Source of the DNA: Lingula anatina
Taxonomy: Eukaryota; Brachiopoda; Lingulata; Lingulida; Lingulidae
Assembly (NCBI RefSeq): GCF_001039355.2
Contig: NW_019776179.1
Span: 286,248 to 341,119 of the forward strand
Length of the DNA stretch: 54,872 bases
Direction: 5' to 3'
This document shows, piece by piece, positions 11,935-24,930 of this stretch. The stretch's first letter is position 1, and each line of letters starts with the position of its first letter. A program made the translations under genes and the position numbers. The notes under the pieces were generated by a model that was not told the DNA's origin, ran no database searches, and worked only from the letters and a program-made list of their open reading frames with translations.

Positions 11935-13744
11935 TGTCGTCTGCGTCGTAGGTAGGAATCAACAGAAGTATGGCTCGGTATCGTCTTAAATAATTTGTAA
12001 GCTAAGGTGTGCGAAGATATCAGTATATTAATAACACGAGCAATATTACCCATCTGTTGGTTCCCATAGGTACAGTGTAGTTATGTCACGCGGTGGTAGA
12101 GGGATTAATTGCATTCTTCAATACCCCTGTTTTCTTAAATATGACATGCTAAATTAATGCGAAATAATAAAAAGCAGACATGCTCCTAAAGGGTCTTAAC
12201 ATACATTTAAATACATTTCTGTTTATAATGAAGAACGTATAAATATGAAAACAAAAAATTGGATGGGCATGGTTATTTAAATAATCTGTGAATAGGGATT
12301 TGAATTTAAAGAGCGCCCGTTTAAAATTAAATGAAAATTGCAAAAACCGGACTTTAAACAGGTGGAAGTAACGCATGTACCTAAAATGTGTTCTTCTTTA
12401 AGATGTTCATCTGCGTGTCTAGAGGCTGATAACGCTGGTCGTTAAAATTATTTTAACACCCACCAGTAGGTCTAGATTCACGTGAATAACACAGCGGCCA
12501 CACGCTCTTCCCTTATATCAGCTTCGAAGGCACCCTTTTACCCCATTTCTCTCGCCCCAGAACAGCATTGCTATAACAAAACGATTTACACTTATATATT
12601 TTCCATCTGTGAGCCCTACATATTACGAAAGACAAATCGTCTCTCAATGCGGTTTTACAAATGTCTATACATTCCACTTAAGACCTGCATTAGCCTATCA
12701 TAACAGTGAGTACGGTGTGATTCCACGTATTCCTTAAAAGACTGCTCTATAATTCATAACCTAGTACCATTGGTCCAAATAACATTGACGGTTTGCATCA
12801 CTACCCTTTCCATTTTAATAGAGATCCAATAATCCAATTTCTCACGCGCATGGTCCACTTTTATTTTCATCAAGTAAAACTACAACGCGCACAAATCATG
12901 CTAAAAGCCATTTTATTTACCTCCATTCGAAAGCTGACACTCTAACCTGAATTCCACACCTACAATTAATTAAATAGTAATACACACCAACATTATTAAT
13001 GTAGTTGTTTATGTACCGTTCGTAGTGTGTTTGCGTGTAATTTTAAGTTAACCCCAAGTAGGTCACACATTCTATAGAACGCAATTCATTCTTAATTCAA
13101 AACAAGTCTTTAAATCAGTAGCGATTCTGCGCCGCATCGTTATCAAAGACCCTTAGTGTTGTTACCAAAAAAATCATAAAACAATAACAAATGCTCTTGT
13201 GTTGCTAACAAAGCCTAATGTAAATGGGTCGTATTTTTGTCTCTTGAATAATAAACTCGAAATAAGCACAATGTCACACTACATGACTAAAACATTTCTC
13301 AGCAAGAAATTAATTTACAATAGTAAACGCAAATCATATATTGAAATCAATGTGCATGCCATAAAAAACATTCTACGTCAACTTTACGTTCGTGTTCCAG
13401 TTAGCGTTTTTTCAAGCGCCTCGCAGATGAACAGTTGTCTTTCACTGCAATGGAGCGTCATCTTTTTCCGGATTCTGTAAATCAAAAATTATCATTACAT
13501 TATTTTACAACATAGGGATATACTGGAATATACCCAATTTGTGTTGAATAAAAATGTTACACAATAATTATTTTTTGTATTTTTCGAAATCATTATTTTC
13601 ATGTACCACCCCCCTGCTCCGATCCAAGAATATAACAATTCAAAACCAATTGTAAGTGTTACGTATGCCACCCATACTAACAAGTGCATTTATAGCTCCA
13701 ATTTATATCATATCAGTCGCCGTAAGGGTGCCATATGTAAATCT

Positions 13745-13780
<36 letters not shown>

Positions 13781-13797
13781 AAAATTAACAAGTGAGA
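11935..13797. other. Spacer between VWDE-like copy A and the secreted-protein gene, with duplicated flank blocks
   Basis: No exon was found. Two blocks recur elsewhere in the cluster. About 12880–13050 resembles about 23500–23660 and 32580–32760; a shared core is GCTAAAAGCCATTTTAT. About 13320–13640 resembles about 24540–24930; a shared core is AATCAAAAATTAT. The blocks are diverged and gapped. They mark this spacer as part of the tandem duplication that made the VWDE-like cluster. Confidence 0.55.
13748..13779. repeat. Poly(T) tract just 3' of VWDE-like copy A
   Basis: A run of 32 T (A on the gene strand) starts 19 bp after the stop codon of copy A. It may be a slippage-prone tract or the trace of an inserted poly(A) tail. 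Confidence 0.8.
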
Positions 13798-16700
13798 TCA
13801 CATAGCCTGGGCATTACCAACGCAGCCCGGAGTTTTAGTGTCGATGGTGTAACCTGCCCCACACTGACACTGCCATCCTTTACCGTCACAGAAACAAGGA
13901 AGCCCGAGGCACTTGTCGCATTGGGTCGTTACTGAAATCAGACAGGGATAAAAAAAGCAATGAACAACATCTCAACGTCTTAAAATCGTCTTGATTGCTT
14001 TTTTTTTTTTTGTGAAATGCTTCTACATGATTTAGCACTTCAAGTTGTAAAATTCTGGCGCCGCATGTTGTAAAACATGAATTCTAGATAATTTATATAT
14101 TAAACCGTAAGCTTAATCAAGACCTTAACTTACTGTACACTAAAGTTGATTAACTGGTCCCGTCGAGAGGGAGTCAGTTAGGTAACGCTTACGAAATATC
14201 CAAACAGTTTAGTTTAGAATCTCTCACAGAGAACCGGTATACCTACATCTCTAAGATAGGAAGTGCTTTGAAGGATTTCATTCTTACCTGTTACATTGGT
14301 GAAATGGTCCTCAGATGTCCTGACGTCACAGTGCTGACATAGAGGTCGGGCAGGGTTAGGGTCACCATCAGCGTAACAATACCCATTGATAAGGCAGGTT
14401 CCAGGCTGTAAAAATGCAGACAAACAATTTGCTGATTTTAATATAGTACCAATAACGCTACTGACAAATGATACATTTAAGATATACACACTGTCTGGTG
14501 TCGTTATCATACGGTGTAAAACTCAAAACATGTTTTGTTCAAAAAGTAAACCCTGCATTGTTAAACAATATACTGCAACTATGAAACATACTATTCGTCA
14601 CACAGGGATACTTTTTTATGAAAATTTCACTTTTTGCGCACATTTGAATTATTGATACCGTAATGATACTGTACATATTTTTCAAAAAGATAACATATAT
14701 GTAACTTCTAGGGAATGGCCTTTACGTACCTTTCTTCTACAAACTGGTTCTTCGGAGATGTCCTTAAAGTCTGTCTTCGAACAGTCAATACAGACAGAAT
14801 CGTAAATTGTCAGTGGTACTTCCTCTGAGAACTTTACTCCGTCATTGCTCACAGAGAGCAGTAACCCCTGCACTGGGTTGCCCACGGGAGCAATGTCCTT
14901 GGTTGGTGGAATGATGGGCTCTCGGGGAAGATGGCAAATCATCTCAGCGAAGGATATCAGTCCGGCGAGTGTTCGTGTGGTTTCAAACGACACAGAGCTT
15001 CTGACTCCTGTGTTCGAATCCACCTTTCAGTTCAGATAAATCAAACATATCATAGGAGTCATTTGTGAAAGACACTTGCTAATTAACTATATAAATGTGC
15101 GCTGCTACCGCAAACATTTCTTGTTATTCTCAAAAACTCATCCTGGTAAAAATAACAAATCACACAAAGCAAATAAATATATAACTTAAACTTATAATGA
15201 ATTATATCTATTACAGCCAATGCAACTCAGCCCTTACATGACTGCTACCAGTTGTAATACTTTCGTAACAACAAATAACATGAAAGCGTCAATACCTTAA
15301 CTTTCCTCACTCTACAAGTGAAGTTGGCGGAATCGTAAATCGGTTCTACAAAAAGATGCGTCTTAAGACAAGGTCGCACTTCAACATCGCATAAACCATC
15401 ACCGCTCAAGTCAAGGATCTCAGGTGCTTTGTTGACTGGAATGGAACAGTCCGCGGAGGTGTAACCATTGTAGCACGCGCAGGCTCCGGAAATGCAGTCG
15501 CCATTGCCACTACAGCTTGAGGGACAGGCTTGAGACTTTGACAACTCAGCTAAAGATGGACCCTTTGGGTTTGGGCTGTTAGCTTCTGTTGTAGTTTTCA
15601 AATTCTCGTCAAAAGATTTAGCCGGTGTCACAGGTGTTTTAGCAAGCGGATCCCAAAGTTCTTCTGGTGTCGGGGCTATTTTGTTGGCCTCATTTATGCA
15701 CGTTTCCTCCATCAGCTTTCTCGCATTCAAAGCAAATTGTCTATCTCCAGTTACCTGAAACAGGTAAATATTTATTTGTATATAGCATTGATATTCTAAA
15801 ACAATTTTGTCATACGCCAGTTAATTAACTTGTTGCTATCATGCCATTGAGAATGATATTACACCAAATGCCTCCCAAAGTGAGTCTAATCTGTCAAAAT
15901 GTAGGACAGAAAGCACAACAGAAACTGGAGACTACTAAGACTTCTATAGTTCCTTATCCACCGCAGTGCGCTGACTATTTCGAACAAGATAATAGAAAAC
16001 TATGTAAACATTGAATTCTTATCTAGAAAACGGATAAATGATTGGACCATATTACCTGACACCTACAGTATCATGTCTTAAACGTACTTTACTTCTAATT
16101 CATGTATGTACAGCATCTAGTAAACGAAAGGACACATAACATGCATGAATGTAATGAACGCTTTCTAACCGGCTGTATTATTGACTTACCTGAAGATCTT
16201 CGACGCAACCAGACATGGTCAAACTAATGGAGAACGTATCTAGAGTCAGACACAGGTGGTAAATGGTCGAATTCCTTAATACTTCGTAACAGTAATTTTC
16301 GGCATCTTTTCTTGCCATTCCCTGTGGCAAACCAACTCGTGATTCTACATGCGGGACTTCCAACACGTGGTGATCGGTTTCAAAGTCTTCAAATACATCG
16401 TCTGAATAAATGGAATCGGGCGGCGATCGTCTCTGCCTTTGCCTGTTCAAAATCTGCTTTACTAGATTAATATCAGTTGACCCGCTGACCATCCCCGGAT
16501 CTTTAACTTGCTTAGTCGCATCGCACAAAACGACGTTCCCATTACGACTAACTCTCTGACAGTGGCAATAAGCCCGCTGTGTCTCATTAAACATGTCTGC
16601 GTATGTCTTTTTGACTGGGGTGACCATTGGATCAAATAAACTTTTTCCTTGATTTTTAATCCTGTTGTACGAAAAAAACTGTTAATTTTTTTTGCAAAGT

Positions 16701-19700
16701 GTCACATTTAAAAACTATGTAGATTGACAAACGGCTTAACACATACACACAGAAAATTATAAACACAATGAACGGACAAACCTGTTTCTCTCAAGAAAAG
16801 GGCTGCTGTATGGATTGGTGTGGTTGATAACATCATTGGAACGCATGCCGTCATAATTTCCACAAAATCCTGTCATTTCCATTTTTTCGAAATACTCTGG
16901 AACGTCGATTGTGACCATCATACCTTTTTTGATATTGCTTAACGTGACGGAAGCGCCCGAGTTAAACCGAATCTGTAAATAGAATACAAACTGAATATTC
17001 GCACGTGTGCTCTAATTGGTCTTGGTTAGGTTTTACCTCTATGATATTTACATATTTATAATACTTGTATAATGTGACACCCACCTGAAATCTATTTTTA
17101 TATTTAGGTATGTATTTCCCAAGCATGGGGCAAATCCTCCCGCACACATTCATTTATGTACAAATATATGTGTGAAAATCACAGCTTGAAATGCATATTC
17201 TGAACCGAACTAGGGAAATTTGATATACATATTTAGAACTTTATTTGATACACCTTAGGCTATACGCACAACGAATTTACTCCCACTGTCTATCGACTGT
17301 ATGTAGTTCCCAGGCAAGGGGCACATCTCTCCGCATGCAGCTGTCCGGTACCACAGACGTGGTGTACCACGACTGTTACACTTGTCTACAATGAATATGT
17401 CGTTTCCTTCTCTGGCGGCCACGGCACAATTGCAGGCTAAACGATATGGGCGGTTACATTCCTCCGTTTTCACCCTTACCTACATGACAAAGAGTAAAAT
17501 AATACATGCATGTATACTTTTACTGCAACCAGTGCAATTAAACTACTGTTTAAAGCGTAGGATGTCTTTGCAAACAAACACACACACACACACGCAGTGA
17601 AAACGATAAAATTGGTCATCAAGTGTGGTAGACTGATGAACATAGACTCGCCCTTCAAGAAATCGACGCCTTCAAGAAATCGACGAAAACCGGAAGTGCG
17701 TGTTTTTTGCACTGTTTTTCCTGTCATGCCCATCGTAAACACTGTGTTGTCAAGTAAAATGAAGCGTCTGATACAAAGTATCAAACGCGGCATTCACGTG
17801 CTTGCTTGCGATGCGTTCAGTACACTTTGTTTATACTGAGAAGTCGAGATCAGGAATGCACAATGTTTTTCTATGTAATTACGCAGTTTCAATTTTGATT
17901 AGTGAATTTTCTTTTATCTGCATGGACATTTTCCGAACATTTGTATAAGCCACGAAATATTTCTCATCGGAAAATCACCTGCCAGCAGCTTTCCAAGTAC
18001 AAACGAGTGACGTCATGACGCACTTCCGGTTTTCGTCGAGGGATTAGCGTTACGGTTTGCTGCACATTCAAAGCGTTCTGTCTCAAAATGTACTCAACTG
18101 CTTGGATTGAAATTTACAGAACTTATTCTTCACATGATATCACACAAATGTGCTTAATTTGAGAGCTTTAGCTGTTATATGTTTTCTACAGTGCCCATTC
18201 AAATTTGAAAAAGAGCTATTTTCCGTCGATTTCTTGAAGGGCAAGTCTACACCATATATACCAGATTTCGAGATTTTCAGAATACAGTACAAACTCAACA
18301 ATATCTGGGGAGGCATTTCCTGTAATTATGAAGTTGCCGCTTTAAACAAAAGGGATCTAAAAGATGCAGTTTTGTTTTTAATGTCCCACCATGTAACCAA
18401 GTCGGTTACTCTGAAAGGAACTTTTAGCATAACTACGTATAATGTTCAGGAATAGAATACAGCTGGCGAGACTTGTGATTCAGAATTCTATACCACGGTG
18501 AAAAGGACGGACTATATCAAAACTGACACCACCAGACAGAGTGTCATCAGAATTATACCTAGTTCGTCTTCGTCCTGAGATTATTGATGGTTTTTTCACC
18601 TGACCTACGTTTCGAATTTTTTGCTGTATTTAAGGCAAATGTACCCTTGATTTATTGATTTGTAAATGTGTTACCACAGCTGCTAAGGCAAACATGTCAT
18701 TTGATGACAACTCTTTTTAAAATGGCATATTTACAAATAATCTTAATACTCATACACAAAAGGTGATGTAACCAAATTCAGGTGACCACAAGATACCTCA
18801 AATAACAGGAAATTGGTTTCCAACTGCGCCATTATGTATTCTCCTTTTCCAAACATGCTAAATTTTCTGAAAGAGCAGAGGATAGTCATCGTACTTTATG
18901 CCCCTAGGACCCCTACATACATCACGCAAAACCATTTTTAAGTCCTTATGCTTTTGCTTAAAATATAAAAATACTCTTTACGAAATGTGAGTTTAATATA
19001 ACTATCACAAAACACGGAATATTTGAAAACCCAATATATAAGCACAACAGTGTACTTCAAACCTACCCTTACCAGTGCCCCAGATTAAAAATGTACACTT
19101 TTCTCAAATTATTTAAGTGCAGAAGAGTGCCATTAATTAACCAACGACATATCTGTGGAGATCTTGTGAAATCTGTGGCCTTGGTAGAGGGTATTGCAAA
19201 CTCGAAGTGACGTCATTCATATGTTTTATACTATAATAAGCTCAGTCTAGATCTAACACACTTTTTAACACTGTCTACGTATATTTTTACTTACGCACTG
19301 TCAAAAGTAACAACATAAGTACCGCCTCCCCAAGAAATGCAAGTCTGTCTTTGATGGTCCGTAATATATACCTATCACAAAAAAAATGTACAAATATGAC
19401 ATTCATGCAGACAACCTGACAAACGGATACGTAGAGACAGACATAAACAGAGTTGCATTAACGAAGAACTTAGATTTTTTAAAAAGAGCAAAACAGAAAA
19501 CAAAAATATTTATGGGAAGACGTAGATGTAGACCGAACATTTTTCCCATAAAAAATAAACCAAACATTTAAAAAATAAAAGCAAAACACAAGATAAACAA
19601 AATAATATAACAGAAATGGCTTTAAAGCTGCGAATATTTGATAAATGAGCCTGGCACCCTTTTATTTATGTTATGGCAATTTGGCCATCGTGAAAACGTA

Positions 19701-22585
19701 CATGATAGATAACCTAGGATTATAAACAGAAAAGAAAGCAGGCAACTTGTGTACAAGACAGACGGAACAACTTTTTTCTGAACCAACCATAGAGAATAAG
19801 CTTGGTAACATACCGGTATAACAGCTATCCGATAATTTTTCCAAATTGAAGGAAAGAAATAGTCGCTGGTTTGCAATGTCAGGAACCGCTTCCTCGAGTT
19901 TCTTCTTACATCAAACCGTCCGTCAACTACTTTGAAAGAGTTCCTAGAAACGGTCGCACCAAGAGTTTTATTCCAATCACCACTTAAAAGGTTGACAGAA
20001 CAGGTTGCAGTTTCTGAACCACCTGTTACGGAAAAATCGATGATCGAAGTTCGTATGTTCACTTGTAACTTCAGTGGAGGGGGAGATAAATTCGGAAAAC
20101 TGTTGATGAAATGATTGACAACGAAATCTCTGTGTGACCCGAACAATATTGGCAGAGTGGAATGCAGTTCGATTTCAAACGGTTTTATTTGAGCTTTGTC
20201 CAAGTGTATCGCCCACAACCGTTTTCTGTTCCCATTTTCGATTTGGTAAACCTACAAAACAACAACAATAAAACCAATGTCTTTGGTGATTTTCATATTA
20301 GTGTGATATCCCGCAAGAAAACGCAGTAGATACTCCAGCCCAGTAGACTACTGCAATCATACTGCAAACCGCAGTTGACTACTGCAATTATACTGCAAAC
20401 ATGCTTCAAATCTGCTTCGATTTGGGAGCTAATTAGCATATTTTGCTTCTATCATGCTGCTAATCTACTGCATTAATGCTCCTCTCTGTACAAACATATG
20501 TACTTTTTGAGTAGAATTAAAGTAGGCTATGCTGCATTTTTACTGCAAATATGCTCCACACCACTACTGCGTTAATGCTTTTTTGCTACTTCGATACTAC
20601 TGCATTTTCGTGCGGGATGTTTTAATGATTTTTTTAACTTTTCATAGGGCTGGTTCATTTTTTAAATTAAAAAAAAAAAATCTTACTTGAATTCCAGCCC
20701 AGTACCAGTTGCTACTGTGCATGTAACCGCCTCCTGAAGGTTTTCCCGTCCAGAAACCTTGAGCTCTACATGTTATCTACAAGCATAAGATGTTAGTTAT
20801 TGTAAATCAGAAGCATATCACATATACTTAAAATGGCTCAGACATTATTTTCTTACAAGCCTTATATACCTCCATTCTTATACGAAATCAGCAGGATTAG
20901 ACAGAACAGGTCGATGGAACTTTGTGCGGCATCTACGAGAGATTTCAAATTGATCTATTCATAAAGGTCACACTAAAGGCTAACTATAACGTAATCTAGC
21001 ATGCGGAATGAAAAAACTTGGTTTGTCGATGGATGATTGCAATATTTCTGGTTCTCACTCGAATACAATAAAAAAAATTCAAGGCGGACCAGAGTGTTTG
21101 GAATGCACTCGGAAGTTTTACAATACCTTTCAAATACCAATGAATATACAAAGGATGTTCATTCTAAAGTTAATTTAGCTCATTTCAGTGTGAACGGCGT
21201 CAAAGGGTGAAAACATACGCGTTTTCCAATTTTTCCTTCAATGTCCATCTGATTCAGCGTCGCCTTGAATCCATTAGTATAGTTGGCAGGACCAATAGCA
21301 TTAGTTGCATTCGATCCATCAAACAGGAACTGTACTTCATAGTTTGCGTCTGTGATGGTATCGTTATTTACATCTGGTTTGATTTCACATTCAAAGGTAA
21401 AATCTTGGCCGGTAATGTGAGGCCCCGTTATCTTGGGTTTGTCTAACATGGTCGGAAAACGTGCTGAAATGATACAGACACTCATTACCACCCCTCCCCA
21501 CCCACCCCCCACCTCACAAGAAAGAGAAATAAAGGAAGAAGAAATGAAGAAAACTGGTTAAAAAAATTAAAGAATCCAAAGTTATGCAAAGTATTTGGTT
21601 TAACAAAATATCAGATTCAAATATATAAGTTACAAAAAATTCACTTCAAAAATATTCAAAGCTTTTGCAGGGACTTATTTACAGTATTCAATACAAGATG
21701 ATAATTTCGTAATTTTCTTATTTTATTATAATAAGTTATCAACGTGTAGTTTTGTCCAAGCCGGAAATTATAATACGTACGAATGCAATCATTTCCTTTC
21801 AGAGTAGTTCCAGGGGGACAAAAAAACTGCTGTTTTCCTAGAATAAGGAGACTTGAGATTAGATTATAGTAATTTTTCTATTTGATACTTTCTTGAGATC
21901 AAGCAACAGTACTTCACCAAAACGCCAGCAATATGCCACACTAACCTAAGGCATGCGGCAAGTTGAATTCGATATAAGCAATCCATATGTACATTAACAC
22001 ATATATCCTGCTTTGTGGCTTATTCTGAGCATTTCAATTAATTTTAATTATTAAAATATCCTAATAATGACCGTATCTAGAATGTTATTACTGACCTGCC
22101 CCGCACAATGCCAATGGACATCCAGTAATAGGAGTCTTCAGTCTGTACACAAAGAACGTTTCGCCGTATTCACAGCACTGATGGATATCAATTTGGAACT
22201 TGGCATCGCAGTCTGATCTACCGTAACGTGCACACAGATTATAAGGGTTACCAGGGACTGAGACATTACATTGAGATTTGACGGTTGGATCAGGGGCGGG
22301 AGGATGTCTTGACGCCAGGTAAATAGGCCCCACAGTTCCACACTCAAATGCCACCGGAATGCTAGAGTTGTCAGCCAGCCTGTCGCCAGCTGGGCCCATG
22401 AAGCGATACCATTCCGATGTGTTTAAATTGGAGTCACAGTTGAGGCTCTCAGACCAAGTAGCTCTGTGCGTTAAGTGCCTACTTGCATCATGAAGTACGG
22501 TGTACGCATCACACGGAGAAGCGCAGGCCAAATGAAAACGAAGGACGCCGTGCAGCAGCACCGCTAACAGCAGCGCAAAAAACAT
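13798..22585 (-). CDS. VWDE-like copy A: secreted D8C–vWD–EGF protein, 14 exons, short C-terminus
   Basis: Exons: 22585–22096, 21837–21781, 21463–21219, 20776–20687, 20251–19814, 19371–19295, 18866–18797, 17479–17270, 16972–16782, 16661–16190, 15754–15296, 15023–14730, 14405–14288 and 13931–13798. The total is 1114 aa, and all introns are GT–AG with matching phases. Domains: signal peptide 1–23; D8C uromodulin-like domain about 24–162 (SPCDAYTVL, WYRFMGPAGDRL, CCEYGETFFVYRL); a vWD domain about 441–622 with CGNYDG; a VWDE-type Cys region (ENYC, CVEDLQ); one EGF at about 857–883 ([11 protein letters not shown]); and the VWDE-type [11 protein letters not shown] segment about 1040. The vWD start reads CISWGGGTYVVTFD and lacks the usual GDPH, which copy C keeps. 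The last exon reads through a weak donor (GTAATG) to TGA, so the EGF-Ca and lectin exons of copy C are absent. Vertebrate VWDE is a related secreted protein, but the role here is unknown. Confidence 0.88.
17643..18249. mobile_element. MITE-like element with terminal inverted repeats, intron 7 of copy A
   Basis: The 26-bp ends at 17643–17668 and 18224–18249 are inverted copies with one mismatch (core CCCTTCAAGAAATCGACG). A second inverted pair lies inside: CGACGAAAACCGGAAGTGCGT near 17681–17701 against 18018–18038. The left end also carries a short direct repeat of CCTTCAAGAAATCGACG. There is no coding capacity. The size (~607 bp) and structure fit a non-autonomous DNA transposon of unknown superfamily. 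Confidence 0.65.
20308..20618. mobile_element. MITE-like element rich in ACTGCA/GCAGTA motifs, intron 4 of copy A
   Basis: The ends are imperfect inverted repeats: ATCCCGCAAGAAAACGCAGT at the left and the complement of CTGCATTTTCGTGCGGGAT at the right. The ~310-bp interior repeats CTACTGCA and its complement many times and has no open frame. It is probably a short non-autonomous transposon. No target duplication longer than about 2 bp could be defined. Confidence 0.65.
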
Positions 22586-22626
22586 CTTTCTACCACTCTC
22601 TAATTTTAAACACGAGAGTCGCTGTG

Positions 22627-22632
22627 TTTATA
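22627..22632 (-). promoter_or_regulatory. TATA box of VWDE-like copy A
   Basis: TATAAA (− strand) lies 42–47 bp before the ATG. Copies B and C have the same TATAAACA box 51–58 bp before their starts, so the 5' UTR is probably only 15–30 nt. Confidence 0.65.
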
Positions 22633-22756
22633 CCAGAAATCGACTTAAACGACGAGATATTCTGGACTCTTTTCAACAAAAAAATAAATACATACAATGT
22701 TTTCTAATCTTGACATTTGACGTGATGAACAAAGATGTTGCGATAACTGACTGAAA

Positions 22757-22784
22757 CAGGAAGGAAAATAAAACCGACCAATCG
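22757..22784 (-). promoter_or_regulatory. Conserved upstream element, copy A proximal
   Basis: The + strand reads CAGGAAGGAAAATAAAACCG then ACCAATCG. Near-identical copies lie at 31138–31165 and 31384–31411 (copy B) and at 50031–50058 and 50275–50302 (copy C). It is about 172–199 bp before the ATG and includes a CCAAT box. Confidence 0.6.
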
Positions 22785-23206
22785 TTTGCTACAAGTAGAT
22801 CTAACATCAATGAAAACACAATTAATTTAGTCAAAAAGATATCCCTTTAAGCTATATCTGACTGCCCAGCTATTCCAAACTTTGTATTAAGTCAAAATCC
22901 ATAGCAAAGTATACACGAAAGGCCCTATTAGTTATTTCCATTTAAGCGATCCGGAGTGATTTTTAAGAAAGTAAAATTTGCGTCTTAGTTAAAATTTGAC
23001 GAAATGTTGTATGGAACCCCCTTCCTGGTTCAAACTAGTTGTTGACATTCTCACTTTTCTTCATGAGGCACCGAAAGCTAGCAAACAAACACATTTTTCA
23101 CTGTCAAACCGGGTACTTTAATAAAGCTCCATCAAATCATTCCGTGAACACTTTGAGTGTATTTTGCGTGACCTTATCGTAATTTGGATAAATGTTTGAA
23201 TGGAAA

Positions 23207-23233
23207 CACGATGAAAAATAAACCGAGCAACTG
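23207..23233 (-). promoter_or_regulatory. Conserved upstream element, copy A distal (degenerate)
   Basis: ATGAAAAATAAACCGAGCAAC is a weaker match to the proximal element. As in copies B and C, it is followed by AAAAGATAACATTTCACCCC and a GC-rich palindromic core at about 23262–23271. Confidence 0.5.
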
Positions 23234-23934
23234 TTTACGTCAACGACAAAAGATAACATTTCACCCCGGGGTTGTGGGGAGTGTTTAAGTATTAATCAAA
23301 TGTGAACATTGCTTTTGTGTTCGCCTTGAAATATTACCCCCTTTAATTGATTTAACAGGCGTTCTTTTATCTCCGAATTTTATGGTTAATCAATAATTGA
23401 ATTGAAATCACTTTGGGCGAGTTATTTCACCCCATGCTAAAAGATAACAAAGTACGTTGTTATGAAAAGTATGGAGTAAGTGCACAGTATTTTGCTAAAG
23501 CTATTTTATTATCTTTGTTTCTGATTCAAAAGTTGATTCTATAGCTACATAACACACGGTAAAAACTGCAATGATTAAGAGGCTTTTAAACTAATGAATG
23601 TGTAATTGTGTGTATAGCGTTCGTACATAAGTGCTTGTGTTTGCCTGCCTAAGTTAAGCAATTCCACAAGAGCAAAAATGATCGATTTCTGATTCAAAAC
23701 AAATATCAAAAATGGAAAGAAATAGCGAATCTTCACTGTACTTTTTCAAACCAATAAAACTGCATTGTCATATAAGGTATTAAGGTATTATTTTTCAAAA
23801 TACATCAAGAAGTAGAAATTATGTTGCCATCATGTTCCGGCCAGTTTCGTGTTATATTCGGGGGTGCATGCATGTATCACTTTACACAAGTCTGTTGAGT
23901 TGTATACTATATACTAGTAGAGCCAGCCAGAATG

Positions 23935-24440
23935 ACTAAATTTAAAATTTCGTACTACATTCGGGAAGAAATTTTAAATTGACCTAAATTCTTGTAAGAA
24001 TGCCGTTGGAATACTCAGAATGCGATTATATCCGCCTGGAATGATTTGTGCATATTTGGGCTGTATTAGCTCTCAAATGCAACTCGAAAGTAATTGGAAA
24101 ACTAGGAATATCAATAATGCTGTCAGAATGCCGTCAGAATATTTAGAATACACTTTGAATGCCGTACGAGTTTAGTTCGCTTGCTGGCTGAAATAGGATC
24201 GAGATGCATTCGAGTTGCATTCCAGCTCATTCTTCCAGGATTTGAAGTGTCTTGCCAATTCGGTTCTCCCTCGCATGTGATCAGAATATTTTGAATGCTG
24301 TCGGAATGTCGTGCAGTCATAGTGCAGTTAGAATACTACTCAAATGCCATTCGATAATTTTCTACTTGCAATGCACTTCAAAAGTTTTTAACATGAGCAA
24401 AACAATCGGGCCGGCCACAAGAATGGGTAAAAATATTTCG
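23935..24440. repeat. Dispersed repeat rich in GAATGC/GAATAT motifs
   Basis: Short words such as AGAATGCCGT, GAATACT and TTGAATGC recur in both orientations over about 500 bp with no coding content. This looks like a non-autonomous repeat. Its ends could not be fixed. Confidence 0.4.
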
Positions 24441-24539
24441 AATGCACCATATACTCTTAATAAGTACAGATTCACGTTATACAATTAAAACATCTATTAG
24501 CAAAAGAAAACACACACAATACCATTAAATTTGCAAAAA

Positions 24540-24930
24540 GAATATTCATAGCATAATTGAAATCCGTGTGTATGCAAGTAAAATACGTTCTACTTCAAGC
24601 ATTGTACGTGTTTGAAATCCATTTGACGTTTTTTCTAGTATACCTTGTAGATAGAGAGCTACCTTTTGTTGCAGCCGCACATAATCTTTTTCTGGAATTC
24701 TGAAAATCAAAAATTATAATTACAATAACTTACAACACACAGAGATGTTTACTGTTTACTATTGTGTGCTATTTTTGAAGAATGAAAATGTCATATTCAT
24801 GTAATTTAATTATTATTTACTCTTTCAATTAATTTCCTCAAGAATAATTCTTTTCATACAAACTCCCCTCCTCATGAAAATTAGAATAAAAATAAAGAAT
24901 TCTTGGAAGTTTTATGTACCAACCAATCTT
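24540..24930. repeat. Duplicated 3'-flank block (paralog of 13320–13640)
   Basis: Co-linear short matches include TAATCTTTTTCTGGAATTCT with CATCTTTTTCCGGATTCTG, followed by AATCAAAAATTAT and TTACAACA. At 13.3 kb the block lies just downstream of copy A. Here it lies downstream of truncated copy B, at the place expected if B was once a full gene. Confidence 0.5.

Noticed and set aside
18150-18455. + strand frame of 101 codons in copy A intron 7
   Set aside because: It overlaps the end of a MITE-like element and has no family features.
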